This document shows positions 41,672 to 50,016 of a DNA stretch of 64,000 nucleotides, in pieces. The notes below the pieces were generated by a model. It did not search any database. It saw only the letters and a program-made list of their open reading frames with translations, and had not been told where the DNA came from. The stretch spans positions 124,001 to 188,000 of the forward strand of contig JAQSWM010000004.1 of assembly GCA_029266635.1 (NCBI GenBank), read 5' to 3'. How positions within the stretch are numbered: position 1 is the first letter of the stretch; every line of letters starts with the position of its first letter. The DNA is from Sphingobacteriaceae bacterium (GTDB lineage: Bacteria; Bacteroidota; Bacteroidia; Sphingobacteriales; Sphingobacteriaceae). The position numbers and the translations under genes were made by a program.

Positions 41672-43102
41672 TCATCTATTTAGTAGCCACGTTTCTGCTG
41701 CTTTGAGAGCTGCATCTTCTCCCGCCAGGGGTTTTACCAACACGTCTGGTGTGATTTTGGTAAGATACCTGTTGCCGTTTCGATCTGCAACGTATGATGT
41801 TGCTAATAACAACATGGAGCCATCCGACAAGGGAATACTCGTGTTTGCAGTTATATAGCCAGCGCTTTGCTCTCCAAACAAGCGGGTATTGGGACGGCCA
41901 ACAAATGCAACTGTAGTCATTTCTCCGCTACTGCCAGTGCGTGGCCCAATCAAAACCGCTACTTTCGAAGAGGGATCCTTAAGCGTGTAGGGATGGCTTA
42001 CTTTGATGTGGTTTGTCTTCCATTCATGTCTGGTTTCTTCCCCATTGCTGATACCAATGAAGTACCCTATTGGACCGGGAGATGTTAAGGGTTCGAGCCC
42101 CTTCAACATAGGCCACATATTCCCGCCTGTATCATTCCTTAAATCAACTACCCAGTTGTGAATATCCGCACTTCCATCGATTTCCCGAATCAGTCGCTGA
42201 ATCTTCGTTGCAAATGTCAGTATTGCAGTATCGCTGGTTGAACCAAAACCCGGAACAGAAATGTACCCAACCCCGCTTTCCAGCAGCCTGCCCAATGGTT
42301 GCTCGGGATTAGTGTTTTTTGTAGCATATTCTCGAGCCACAGCCTTAGGCTGAATGAAAGAATGATTATCGCCAGCCATTCGCAGTTTGCTGATAACATA
42401 TTGTGTAATAACACTCGCTTCATCAACAGTTTTCATCCCAACTGCCATATGATCAATATTATTTTCTATCAGTGGCCAGTTTAGCGAGTCAGTGTAGATG
42501 GACCTCGTTTTAACTATTTTGCTAAAATCGTGAATAAACTTAAGCACATCCTTACTGGCGGGCTCATTTATAATTGAAAGCGAATCAAGCTTGAAATCGC
42601 CAAACCATGCAGTTCCCTGTCCTTGCAGATATGCACCTAACAATAAGTAATGCGCTTCTGAATCAACATTAAAAATCATGTTGTATTTCTTCCAGCTACC
42701 CTCGTTCGTTACAACTGTATTAGGCATGACGGTACTTGCGAAACCTATTTTCTTGCGGTTCTTGTCCCAAACCTGACACCACATTTGGGGTTCTCCCTGA
42801 AGTGCCTCAGATTTAATAAATGCGGACGCCTTAATCCTGGTGAAATGCTTAACGTCAATAGGGATGATCTGTGAAAAAGATTGGAAGTTCTTGTCATTAA
42901 CAGTCCCTGTGATCTTGATAGATGGCGAACCGCTGTGGCTTACGGCGGTGTCCCTGGCAATTGTAAAGTTTGGAAGTTGTTTGAAAATCCATCGCTTTTC
43001 AGATACTTCCGGGAGTGTTCCGTACTCCTTATCTGATTGAACCTGGCAATTTGCCGTATTAAGCGACAAACAAAATGAGCTAAGCAGTAGGATATACTTC
43101 AT
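41672..43102 (-). CDS. S41-family (C-terminal processing type) peptidase, secreted
   Basis: A 476-residue exported protein. I start at the ATG at 43102, which gives the signal peptide MKYILLLSSFCLSLNTANCQ; the frame extends 17 codons upstream without one. Residues 30-180 form a carbohydrate-binding-like beta-sandwich, and the C-terminal half is an S41 (PF03572) domain with LRNDTGGNMWPMLKG and the serine in GPRTGSSGEMTTVAF. A clear PDZ domain is not visible. Substrate unknown. Confidence 0.83.
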   Translation of the reverse strand: MKYILLLSSFCLSLNTANCQVQSDKEYGTLPEVSEKRWIFKQLPNFTIARDTAVSHSGSPSIKITGTVNDKNFQSFSQIIPIDVKHFTRIKASAFIKSEALQGEPQMWCQVWDKNRKKIGFASTVMPNTVVTNEGSWKKYNMIFNVDSEAHYLLLGAYLQGQGTAWFGDFKLDSLSIINEPASKDVLKFIHDFSKIVKTRSIYTDSLNWPLIENNIDHMAVGMKTVDEASVITQYVISKLRMAGDNHSFIQPKAVAREYATKNTNPEQPLGRLLESGVGYISVPGFGSTSDTAILTFATKIQRLIREIDGSADIHNWVVDLRNDTGGNMWPMLKGLEPLTSPGPIGYFIGISNGEETRHEWKTNHIKVSHPYTLKDPSSKVAVLIGPRTGSSGEMTTVAFVGRPNTRLFGEQSAGYITANTSIPLSDGSMLLLATSYVADRNGNRYLTKITPDVLVKPLAGEDAALKAAETWLLNR

Positions 43103-43277
43103 TCGACAAGTTTTTAATAAATATAGTATTTTGATATATAAAATATGTGGCATGTAATTTGGTTACCGCCTTTTCACTTGAGCGGCAAAACTGCAGTTCC
43201 GTTCATTCGCAAACAGCACAATACCAACCCATGTTCATATGTTGAAACTATCTCACCCACGCACCTTCATTTTTTTC

Positions 43278-43285
43278 TAAATTTG
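43278..43285 (+). promoter_or_regulatory. Candidate -7 element for bioB
   Basis: TAAATTTG is a perfect match to TAnnTTTG, 31 nt before the bioB ATG. The -33 box is not obvious. Confidence 0.4.
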
Positions 43286-43316
43286 CCCGCATCACATCAT
43301 TGCATCAGCCTTTCGC

Positions 43317-44318
43317 ATGACCGAGATCAGAAACAACTGGACCAAAGAAGAAATTTCCGAGATATATCACAGCCCGCTTTTAGACCTTATCTATCGTGCA
43401 GCTACTGTTCACCGGGAGAATAAGGATTATTCGGAAGTTCAGATCAGCAGTTTGCTTTCTATCAAGACCGGTGGTTGTCCGGAGGATTGTGCGTATTGCC
43501 CGCAGGCCGCCCGCTACCATACAGACTTGGAAGTGCAAGCCCTCATGTCTGTTGATCAGGTTACCGAAGCTGCTCAAAAAGCTAAGGATGCCGGCGCTTC
43601 CCGCCTTTGCATGGGCGCTGCCTGGCGTGAAGTTCGTGATAACCGGGATTTCGACCGTGTGATTGATATGGTGAAGTCGGTGAACGCCCTTGATATGGAA
43701 GTTTGCTGTACGTTAGGAATGTTAACCGAGTCGCAGGCACAGCGCCTTGCCGACGCGGGCCTTTACGCATACAACCATAACCTGGATACATCCGAAGACG
43801 ATTATAAGCGCATCATCACCACCCGCACCTATGATGATCGTTTGAAGACGATAGAAAATGCCCGCAAAGCCAAGCTTACGGTTTGCAGCGGTGGCATTAT
43901 CGGGCTGGGGGAGACGGTGGAAGATCGCATCTCCATGCTGCGCACCTTATCGAACATGCCGAAGCATCCGGAATCCGTTCCGATCAATGCCCTGGTCCCT
44001 GTGAAAGGCACACCATTGGCAGATCAGCCGCGGGTTCCTATCTGGGATATGATTCGGATGATTGCAACCGCACGCATCATCATGCCTAAAACCGTTGTCC
44101 GCCTATCTGCCGGGCGCACAGAGATGAGCCTAACCGATCAGGCTTTCTGCTTTATGGCTGGTGCTAACTCCATTTTCGCAGGAGATAAACTGCTCACCAC
44201 TCCAAATCCCGCATTCAACGAAGACATGCAAATGTTTGAGCTGCTCGGCTTAAAACCACGCGAAGCATTTAAGAACGGCCGTCCAACTCAGCTTACAGAG
44301 GAGGCAGCAGCTCTTTAG
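43317..44318 (+). CDS. bioB: Biotin synthase
   Basis: A 333-residue radical SAM enzyme that inserts sulfur into dethiobiotin. The radical cluster cysteines are C54, C58 and C61 ([12 protein letters not shown]). Other family blocks are [49 protein letters not shown], and [38 protein letters not shown] with the auxiliary-cluster arginine. Length is normal. No other biotin genes are in the window. The next gene starts within or 5 nt after the stop, so the two are probably co-transcribed. Confidence 0.97.
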   Translation: MTEIRNNWTKEEISEIYHSPLLDLIYRAATVHRENKDYSEVQISSLLSIKTGGCPEDCAYCPQAARYHTDLEVQALMSVDQVTEAAQKAKDAGASRLCMGAAWREVRDNRDFDRVIDMVKSVNALDMEVCCTLGMLTESQAQRLADAGLYAYNHNLDTSEDDYKRIITTRTYDDRLKTIENARKAKLTVCSGGIIGLGETVEDRISMLRTLSNMPKHPESVPINALVPVKGTPLADQPRVPIWDMIRMIATARIIMPKTVVRLSAGRTEMSLTDQAFCFMAGANSIFAGDKLLTTPNPAFNEDMQMFELLGLKPREAFKNGRPTQLTEEAAAL

Positions 44319-44323
44319 TGCGT

Positions 44324-45628
44324 ATGAGGTTTTTAAGATATCTGATTTTCTTCTTCGTTGCCCTGTTCTTTTCGGTAAGCGCATCTGCCCAGAGCAGTGC
44401 CGACCTGAAACGCAAAAAAGCATCGCTCACTAAAGAAATCGACCAGCTCAATAAAAGCCTGAAGGTAACTGCGGGAAGCAAAAAGCTTTCGCAAAAACAG
44501 ATCAATGCGCTGAATGCTCAAATCCGGTTAAGGGAAGAAAAAATCAACACCATCAACGATGAGGTGAAGCTCCTTGACGATCAGATTGAGAACAATACGC
44601 ATACAGTTTCTGCCTTACAAAGCCAGCTTTCCAAGCTCAAAAAGGAATACGCTAAAATGGTGTTGTTCGCTTTTCGTAACCGAAGCGCATATAACAAGCT
44701 GATGTTTGTGTTTGCATCTGCAGATTTCAACCAGGCTTATATGCGCCTTAAATACCTCAGCCAGGTTGGCAATTACAGGATGCGCCAGGCGAAGATGATT
44801 GAGGAAACGCAACAGAACCTTCATGCCAGGATCAACGAACTGGATCATAACAAAAAGGAAAAAAGCAGCCTTTTGCAGGATGAGGAGCAGGAAAAGCAAA
44901 CTTTAGGAAAGCAGAAGGACAAGCAGTCGCAGGTATTAAGCAAGCTCAGCAAGCAAGAGCAGCAACTTCAGCAGAAACTTGCCACCAAGAGAAGAGATGC
45001 AGCCCGTTTAGATCTTGCAATAAAGAACGCCATCAATGCTGAGATCGCCGCAGCACGCAAGAGGGCAGCGGCAGCAGCGGCGGCAAAAGCTAAAGCCGAT
45101 GCAGCAAAGGCAGCAGCAGCTAAGAAAGCAAATCCGAAAGCGCCTGTAGCAAAGCCTGCTGCGCCGAAGCCTGCCACCAGCAACTCAGGCGTTTTAACCG
45201 CTACGCCTGAATCAGCGAAACTGTCTGCTGATTTTGCAAGCAACAAAGGAAAGCTGCCATGGCCTGTTGCCAACGGAACAATTGCCGAAGGTTTTGGAAG
45301 AAATAAATACGGCGTGAATGTAATAGTGGATAATAATGGCATCAACATCAAAACATCTTCGGGAGCATCGGTGCGGGCGGTGTTTGATGGAGTTGTGAGC
45401 ACCGTGAAGGATCTCGGCGGGAATTATTTTGTGATCATCCGCCATGGCGATTACTTTACAGTTTACTCAAACTTGCGGTCGGTGAGCGTATCGGCGGGGC
45501 AGAAGGTGAGCACGCGTGCCACTCTCGGCACAGTCTTAACGGATCCGTTCACCAATAACCCGGAAGTACACTTTGAAATCCACAAAGGCGTCCTCACGCT
45601 GAACCCATCGCTTTGGATAGCTAAGTAA
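44324..45628 (+). CDS. EnvC-like murein hydrolase activator (degenerate LytM/M23)
   Basis: A 434-residue exported protein: signal peptide (1-21, SASAQS), long coiled coils (about 25-255), an Ala/Lys-rich linker (AAAKAKADAAKAAAAKKANPK), then a LytM domain (about 300-434). The zinc ligands are largely lost: the first His/Asp region reads VIVDNNGINIKTS, and the usual HLHFEV reads EVHFEI. So, as in EnvC, it is more likely an activator of an amidase than an enzyme. I choose the ATG at 44324; a GTG at 44318 overlaps the bioB stop. Confidence 0.87.
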   Translation: MRFLRYLIFFFVALFFSVSASAQSSADLKRKKASLTKEIDQLNKSLKVTAGSKKLSQKQINALNAQIRLREEKINTINDEVKLLDDQIENNTHTVSALQSQLSKLKKEYAKMVLFAFRNRSAYNKLMFVFASADFNQAYMRLKYLSQVGNYRMRQAKMIEETQQNLHARINELDHNKKEKSSLLQDEEQEKQTLGKQKDKQSQVLSKLSKQEQQLQQKLATKRRDAARLDLAIKNAINAEIAAARKRAAAAAAAKAKADAAKAAAAKKANPKAPVAKPAAPKPATSNSGVLTATPESAKLSADFASNKGKLPWPVANGTIAEGFGRNKYGVNVIVDNNGINIKTSSGASVRAVFDGVVSTVKDLGGNYFVIIRHGDYFTVYSNLRSVSVSAGQKVSTRATLGTVLTDPFTNNPEVHFEIHKGVLTLNPSLWIAK

Positions 45629-45634
45629 GCTAGC

Positions 45635-46099
45635 TTAGGTGCAGGGATTATTCCCATCGCCATAAATGTTCGGCTTGGTAATTTCCATCAGCCTTTCGGG
45701 GTACTTTGGCTGATCAAATCCGAACTGCTTGTACAAACCGTGGGCATCAAGCGTTGCGAGTGTGAAGCGCCTCAGCTTGTTCACCCATGATAACTCCATT
45801 ATTGCTGCCATCATAGCTTTCGACAAGCCTTTTCCACGATGGGCTTCCAAAACATACACATCAGCCAGATAGCCGAAGGTGGAATAATCTGTTATGATCC
45901 TGCAAAAGCCAACCTGACCGCCATCCAGATAAATCCCCACACAGAACGAGTTCTCAATAGCCTTCGTTACCACTTCTTTTGGGATGTTCTTACTCCAATA
46001 AGCCTCTACAGAAAGGAAATGGTGGATTTTATCGAGTTGTAGTAAGCATTTGTCTGACGATATGGTATAATCCTGAAAAGTGGTTTCAATACCGTCCAT
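45635..46099 (-). CDS. GNAT-family N-acetyltransferase
   Basis: A 154-residue acetyltransferase. LADVYVLEAHRGKGLSKAMMAAIMELSW is the acetyl-CoA pyrophosphate-binding motif (HRGKGLS), followed by ATLDAHGLYKQFGF. The acceptor is unknown. The ATG at 46099 overlaps the PhzF stop (TAATG), so I prefer it to an upstream alternative inside phzF. It is co-transcribed with the PhzF gene. Confidence 0.88.
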   Translation of the reverse strand: MDGIETTFQDYTISSDKCLLQLDKIHHFLSVEAYWSKNIPKEVVTKAIENSFCVGIYLDGGQVGFCRIITDYSTFGYLADVYVLEAHRGKGLSKAMMAAIMELSWVNKLRRFTLATLDAHGLYKQFGFDQPKYPERLMEITKPNIYGDGNNPCT

Positions 46100-46884
46100 T
46101 ACACAAATAGCTTCCCTTTTAGAACTGTAACGGCTTGTCCGCAAAGCATTACTCGGTCGCCATTCAGCCTAAGCTTTACTTCGCCTCCGCGGGATGAAGC
46201 CTGGTACGCGAACATTTCAGACTTTCCTAACTTTTCAGACCAGTAGGGAAGGAGGGCGCAGTGCGATGAACCAGTGACAGGATCTTCGTTGATGCCGTGC
46301 TTGGGCACGAAAGTGCGGGAGATAAAGTCGTAGGCTGAACCAACGTAACCTTTGCTGGTGAGCACGATAGTTTCATAATTCTTCAGGATGGAAAAGTCGG
46401 GCTTTGCATTCCTGACTTCAACTTCAAGCTCCAGTTCTACAATATACCTGTCTGAAAAATAAACGTTTATGGGTTTTACACCAAGTGCGTCTATGGCTTC
46501 TTCAGGGAGCTCTGCGGGCTTGCTGAACAGCGCTGGAAAATCCATTTCAATCCAGTCGCCATTCTTTACAGTAGTAAGCAATCCGCTTTTGGTATGGAAC
46601 CTTGCAGTTTCATCTTCCTTTAAGATGCCGAGTTCGTACAGGATGTGCGCAGAGCCAAGAGTGCCATGGCCGCAAAGCATGATTTCTACGGTAGGGGTGA
46701 ACCATCGTAGGTTAAAACCATCTTCTGATTTATATACGAAAGCCGTTTCCGCGATGTTGTTTTCCATCGCAATTTGCTGCATCAGTTCTTCCGGGAGTTC
46801 TTTTTCGAGGATGCAAATTCCTGCCTGGTTTCCTTCAAAGGGTTTACTGGCAAAGGCATCAGCCTGGTAAAAATCAATTTCCAT
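46099..46884 (-). CDS. PhzF-family isomerase
   Basis: A 261-residue two-domain protein of the PhzF/diaminopimelate-epimerase fold. MEIDFYQADAFASKPFEGNQAGICIL, NIAETAFVYKSEDGFNLRWFTPTVEIMLCGHGTLGSAHIL and the C-terminal GINEDPVTGSSHCALLPYW are the three family blocks; the catalytic glutamate lies in NNIAETAF. Family members isomerise small acids; the substrate here is unknown. The start is the ATG at 46884. Confidence 0.9.
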   Translation of the reverse strand: MEIDFYQADAFASKPFEGNQAGICILEKELPEELMQQIAMENNIAETAFVYKSEDGFNLRWFTPTVEIMLCGHGTLGSAHILYELGILKEDETARFHTKSGLLTTVKNGDWIEMDFPALFSKPAELPEEAIDALGVKPINVYFSDRYIVELELEVEVRNAKPDFSILKNYETIVLTSKGYVGSAYDFISRTFVPKHGINEDPVTGSSHCALLPYWSEKLGKSEMFAYQASSRGGEVKLRLNGDRVMLCGQAVTVLKGKLFV

Positions 46885-46901
46885 AATGGACAAAGGTAAG
46901 G

Positions 46902-47723
46902 CTAAGCGAAGTCAAAAATCAACTGCGTTTGTGCCGGTCGGATTGGCAATACATCTGAAATGCCGATCTGGTACACTTCAGTTTCCTCATATCGGGATGC
47001 TACCACGATCTTGACGCCTTGTGCATGTTTGTTGAACAAACTACTCACAATCTCCGGAGAGTTGTTGTCTTTAGATAGGTGCGCCAAAATGAGATGGCTC
47101 ATGAACTTTGGGCGATGTTTCTTGAAAACTTCCAAAGCCTGAGCATTGGACAAGTGACCAAAGCCTCCGCGGATGCGCCTTTTCAGATGGTAAGGGTAAT
47201 TGCCATGATCCAGGAGTTGCTCATCGTAGTTTGCTTCCAGGAAAGCTGCGTGGCATTGCTTAAAATGTGAGATCAGGTTTGAGCAAGAGTTGCCGATATC
47301 GGTGAAGACACCGACATTCTGATTATCGCATGAAATCACGAAGCTGTGCGGGTCGCAGGCATCGTGGTATTTTGGAAAAGCAGTGATTGATAGTTCTCCG
47401 ATTTGGACCGGTTGATAAGCTGAAAACGAACAAATGAGGCTTTGATCAATCTCAACGCGACAGTTTTTCAGCGTTGCAGAAGTGATAAAAACGGGAAGCT
47501 TATATTTTTTGGCGATGGCTTCAATTCCACGGATGTGATCGGAATGCTCATGCGAAACAAAGATGGCTTTTACCTTGAGCATGGATAAGCCGAGCCTAAG
47601 CATCCGCTTCTCTGTTTCCCTGCACGAAATGCCGGCATCGATCAGAACTGCTTCATGTTGATTTCCAACATAATAGCAATTGCCGTTGCTTCCGGAATTT
47701 ATAGAGGCGAAGGAGAGTGGCAT
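46902..47723 (-). CDS. MBL-fold metallo-hydrolase, YycJ/WalJ-like
   Basis: A 273-residue metallo-beta-lactamase-fold enzyme. SINSGSNGNCYYVGNQHEAVLIDAGIS opens it, VSHEHSDHIRGI is the HxHxDH metal motif, and YHDACDPHSF, FTDIG and LEANYDEQLLDHGNYPYHLKRRIRG follow as in the YycJ exonuclease-like family. It is likely a nuclease acting on single-stranded DNA ends, by family only. It lies 17 nt upstream of the PhzF gene on the same strand. Confidence 0.9.
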   Translation of the reverse strand: MPLSFASINSGSNGNCYYVGNQHEAVLIDAGISCRETEKRMLRLGLSMLKVKAIFVSHEHSDHIRGIEAIAKKYKLPVFITSATLKNCRVEIDQSLICSFSAYQPVQIGELSITAFPKYHDACDPHSFVISCDNQNVGVFTDIGNSCSNLISHFKQCHAAFLEANYDEQLLDHGNYPYHLKRRIRGGFGHLSNAQALEVFKKHRPKFMSHLILAHLSKDNNSPEIVSSLFNKHAQGVKIVVASRYEETEVYQIGISDVLPIRPAQTQLIFDFA

Positions 47724-47819
47724 TCGGATAAAAATACCTCATAAACATGGAAGTTCTATCCGCGTAAGCTGAATTATTTTCAACAAACAGGAAGTTCGAA
47801 ATTACTGTGCCGAACGGAA

Positions 47820-48386
47820 CTAAACTCTTAGGCAGCCACGAAATCCGCGGGCTGCATAATATGATTCAGCGCCATTGTGATAGGTGAATACTGTATCATA
47901 CCGACGGTCGCAGAATATGGCACCGCCAAGCTTTCGGATGTCAGGAGGCGTTTGAACCCAACTGGAAGTTTTCAGATCGAATTTACCGAGGTTTTGCAGT
48001 TGGCGGTATTGTTCTTCGGACAGAATCTGGATCCCGATCTCTGAAGCCATTTCAATAGCGCTGTTCTTTGGTTTGTTTTCTTTCCTGGATTCCAGTGCTT
48101 CGCGGTCATAGCAAAGGCTTCTGCGACCGGCCGGGCTTTCTGCAGAACAGTCGAAGAAAACGTATTCGTCCGTGATTTCGTCAAAGGCTACCACGTCGGG
48201 CTCGCCGCCGGTATTTTCCATTTCATTCAATGACCACAGTTTTTCTTTAGCAGTCGAGGTTTCTAGTTTTGCTTCTACATCGGACCATTGCACAGTTGCG
48301 TGACGATGCATATTCTTTTCGAACCGTGTTTTCAGAGTATTTAGAAGTAAGCTGCGATCTTGCCTTGATAATTCTTTGCTAGCCAT
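47820..48386 (-). CDS. DUF4256 family protein
   Basis: A 188-residue cytoplasmic protein matching the DUF4256 pattern (PF14066): LLNTLKTRFEKNMHRH, GGEPDVVAFDEITDEYVFFDCSAESPAGRRSLCYDREAL, MASEIGIQILSEEQYRQLQNLGKFDLKTSSWVQTPPDIRKLGGAIFCDRRYDTVFTYHNGAESYY. Function unknown. I start at the ATG at 48386 (MASKELSRQD) because the upstream 28 codons encode an unrelated hydrophobic stretch. It is divergent from ku. Confidence 0.85.
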   Translation of the reverse strand: MASKELSRQDRSLLLNTLKTRFEKNMHRHATVQWSDVEAKLETSTAKEKLWSLNEMENTGGEPDVVAFDEITDEYVFFDCSAESPAGRRSLCYDREALESRKENKPKNSAIEMASEIGIQILSEEQYRQLQNLGKFDLKTSSWVQTPPDIRKLGGAIFCDRRYDTVFTYHNGAESYYAARGFRGCLRV

Positions 48387-48591
48387 TGTTGATTTGTTTA
48401 CACTAAGATAGCAGTCACAGATTAGGTTTGTTATAAAGATTGCTGGAATAATCAATAGAAACAAAAACATTGTAAAGACTTATAATTAACATTATGTTAA
48501 GTAATGGCCATAACGATATTAGCATTCAGATCAGGAATGGCTACAAAAACTTTCCCCTACTCACAATGTTATAAACTTAAAAAAGAATCAA

Positions 48592-49356
48592 ATGCGCTCC
48601 ATCTGGAAAGGCTCTATAGGTTTTGGATTGGTAAATATCCCAATCAAACTGTACTCCGCAGTTCAAAACAGTTCGCTGGGATTGGATATGCTTGACGGAC
48701 GTGATCATGAACGTATTCGGTTTCAGCGGATAAATGAGAAAACACGTAAGGAAGTTCCGTATGATCAGATTGTAAAAGGATATCCGATAAACGACAATTA
48801 CGTGATCCTTGAAGATGCTGATTTTGAAGCTGCAAGTCCGGAGAAAACCAAGATGATTGAACTGGAGAACTTCGTCAATATTTCTGAAGTAAATCCGATG
48901 TATTATGAGACTTCATACTATGCGGAGCCCGAGCCACAAGGCCGAAAAGCCTACGCACTTCTGTTCGCGGCGTTAACAAAGGTCAAAAAAGCCGGCTTAG
49001 CGAGGTTTGTATTGAGAAGTACTGAAAATCTCTGCATCATTCATCCTGTAGATAAAGTGTTGGTAGTAACCAAGATCAGATTTGCTGAAGAAATCCGTTC
49101 GGCTGAGGAAATCCTTACTCCCGACAAGGAAGTCAGTAAAAAGGAATTAGATCTTGGGCTGAGCCTTATAGACCAGTACACATCCAAATTTAACATCGAG
49201 AAATACAAGGACGAATATCATAGTGAGCTGCTTAAAATTATCCAGGCAAAAGCAAAAGGCAAGCGCCCAACCATCAAAAAGCTTAAACCTCAAAAAGCTG
49301 GCGGTGATGAATTGTACGATCAATTATTGGGGAGCCTGAACAGAAAGGGCGCTTAA
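48592..49356 (+). CDS. ku: Bacterial Ku protein (non-homologous end joining)
   Basis: A 254-residue DNA-end-binding homodimer subunit. MRSIWKGSIGFGLVNIPIKLYSAV is the canonical start, followed by RINEKTRKEVPYDQIVKGY, LENFVNISEVNPMYYETSYYAEP and a C-terminal basic tail (AKAKGKRPTIKKLKPQK). It threads onto broken ends and recruits LigD, encoded 13 nt downstream. The pair gives template-free double-strand break repair. Confidence 0.95.
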   Translation: MRSIWKGSIGFGLVNIPIKLYSAVQNSSLGLDMLDGRDHERIRFQRINEKTRKEVPYDQIVKGYPINDNYVILEDADFEAASPEKTKMIELENFVNISEVNPMYYETSYYAEPEPQGRKAYALLFAALTKVKKAGLARFVLRSTENLCIIHPVDKVLVVTKIRFAEEIRSAEEILTPDKEVSKKELDLGLSLIDQYTSKFNIEKYKDEYHSELLKIIQAKAKGKRPTIKKLKPQKAGGDELYDQLLGSLNRKGA

Positions 49357-49369
49357 CAATCCTACTATT

Positions 49370-49948
49370 ATGAGCCTTGAAAAATATATAGAGAAACGCA
49401 ACTTCGATGAAACCACCGAACCAAAGTCGGGAAAGAGCAAGGATAAGAAAGGGTTAAAATTTGTTGTTCAACGGCATCATGCCTCCCACCTGCATTATGA
49501 TTTCAGGCTGGAAATGGAGGGTGTTTTAAAAAGCTGGGCCGTGCCTAAAGGTCCTTCCCTCAATCCCAAGGATAAGCGGCTGGCTATGATGGTGGAAGAT
49601 CATCCCTATGATTACCGGACATTTGAAGGTGTAATCCCCGCAGGAAACTATGGAGCCGGAAGTGTAACCATATTTGACGAGGGCACTTATGAAGCTTTGG
49701 TAGAAAATATCGGCGAAAAGGAATTAAAAAAGGGGCTTTACAGCGGAAACCTGAAATTCAGAATGCATGGTAAAATCCTCAAAGGCGAGTTTGCACTTGT
49801 TAAACTCAAAGACGCTGAAGATAACTCCTGGTTGCTCATTAAACATCGGGATGAATTTGCGGTTGATAAACCGTTCAACAGTGAAGATCTCGTTTCTGAA
49901 AGCATCAAGAAAAAGGGTGTGAACGAAAAAAAAAAGCAAAAAAGTTAA
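49370..49948 (+). pseudogene. ligD: LigD N-terminal phosphoesterase part (upstream piece of a frameshifted ligD)
   Basis: A 192-residue frame that is the 3'-phosphoesterase domain of LigD: LKFVVQRHHASHLHYDFRLEMEGVLKSWAVPKGPS and GVIPAGNYGAGSVTIFDEG carry the catalytic histidines and metal-binding residues. It ends at 49948, right after a run of ten A (49925-49934). One added A would join it to the ligase frame downstream, through KKLSSPLPLPEPDEPSAPP. The intact family protein has one chain in this order (phosphoesterase, ligase, polymerase). Either a mutation, a sequencing error, or slippage is involved. Confidence 0.8.
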
Positions 49949-50016
49949 GCTCTCCTCTCCCGCTTCCTGAACCTGATGAGCCATCAGCGCCGCCTGTTCC
50001 TGAAGACATCAAACCC

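Noticed and set aside
44968-45402. Ala-rich 144-codon frame opposite the EnvC-like gene
   Set aside because: It is the antisense of the Lys/Ala-rich linker, with no independent support.
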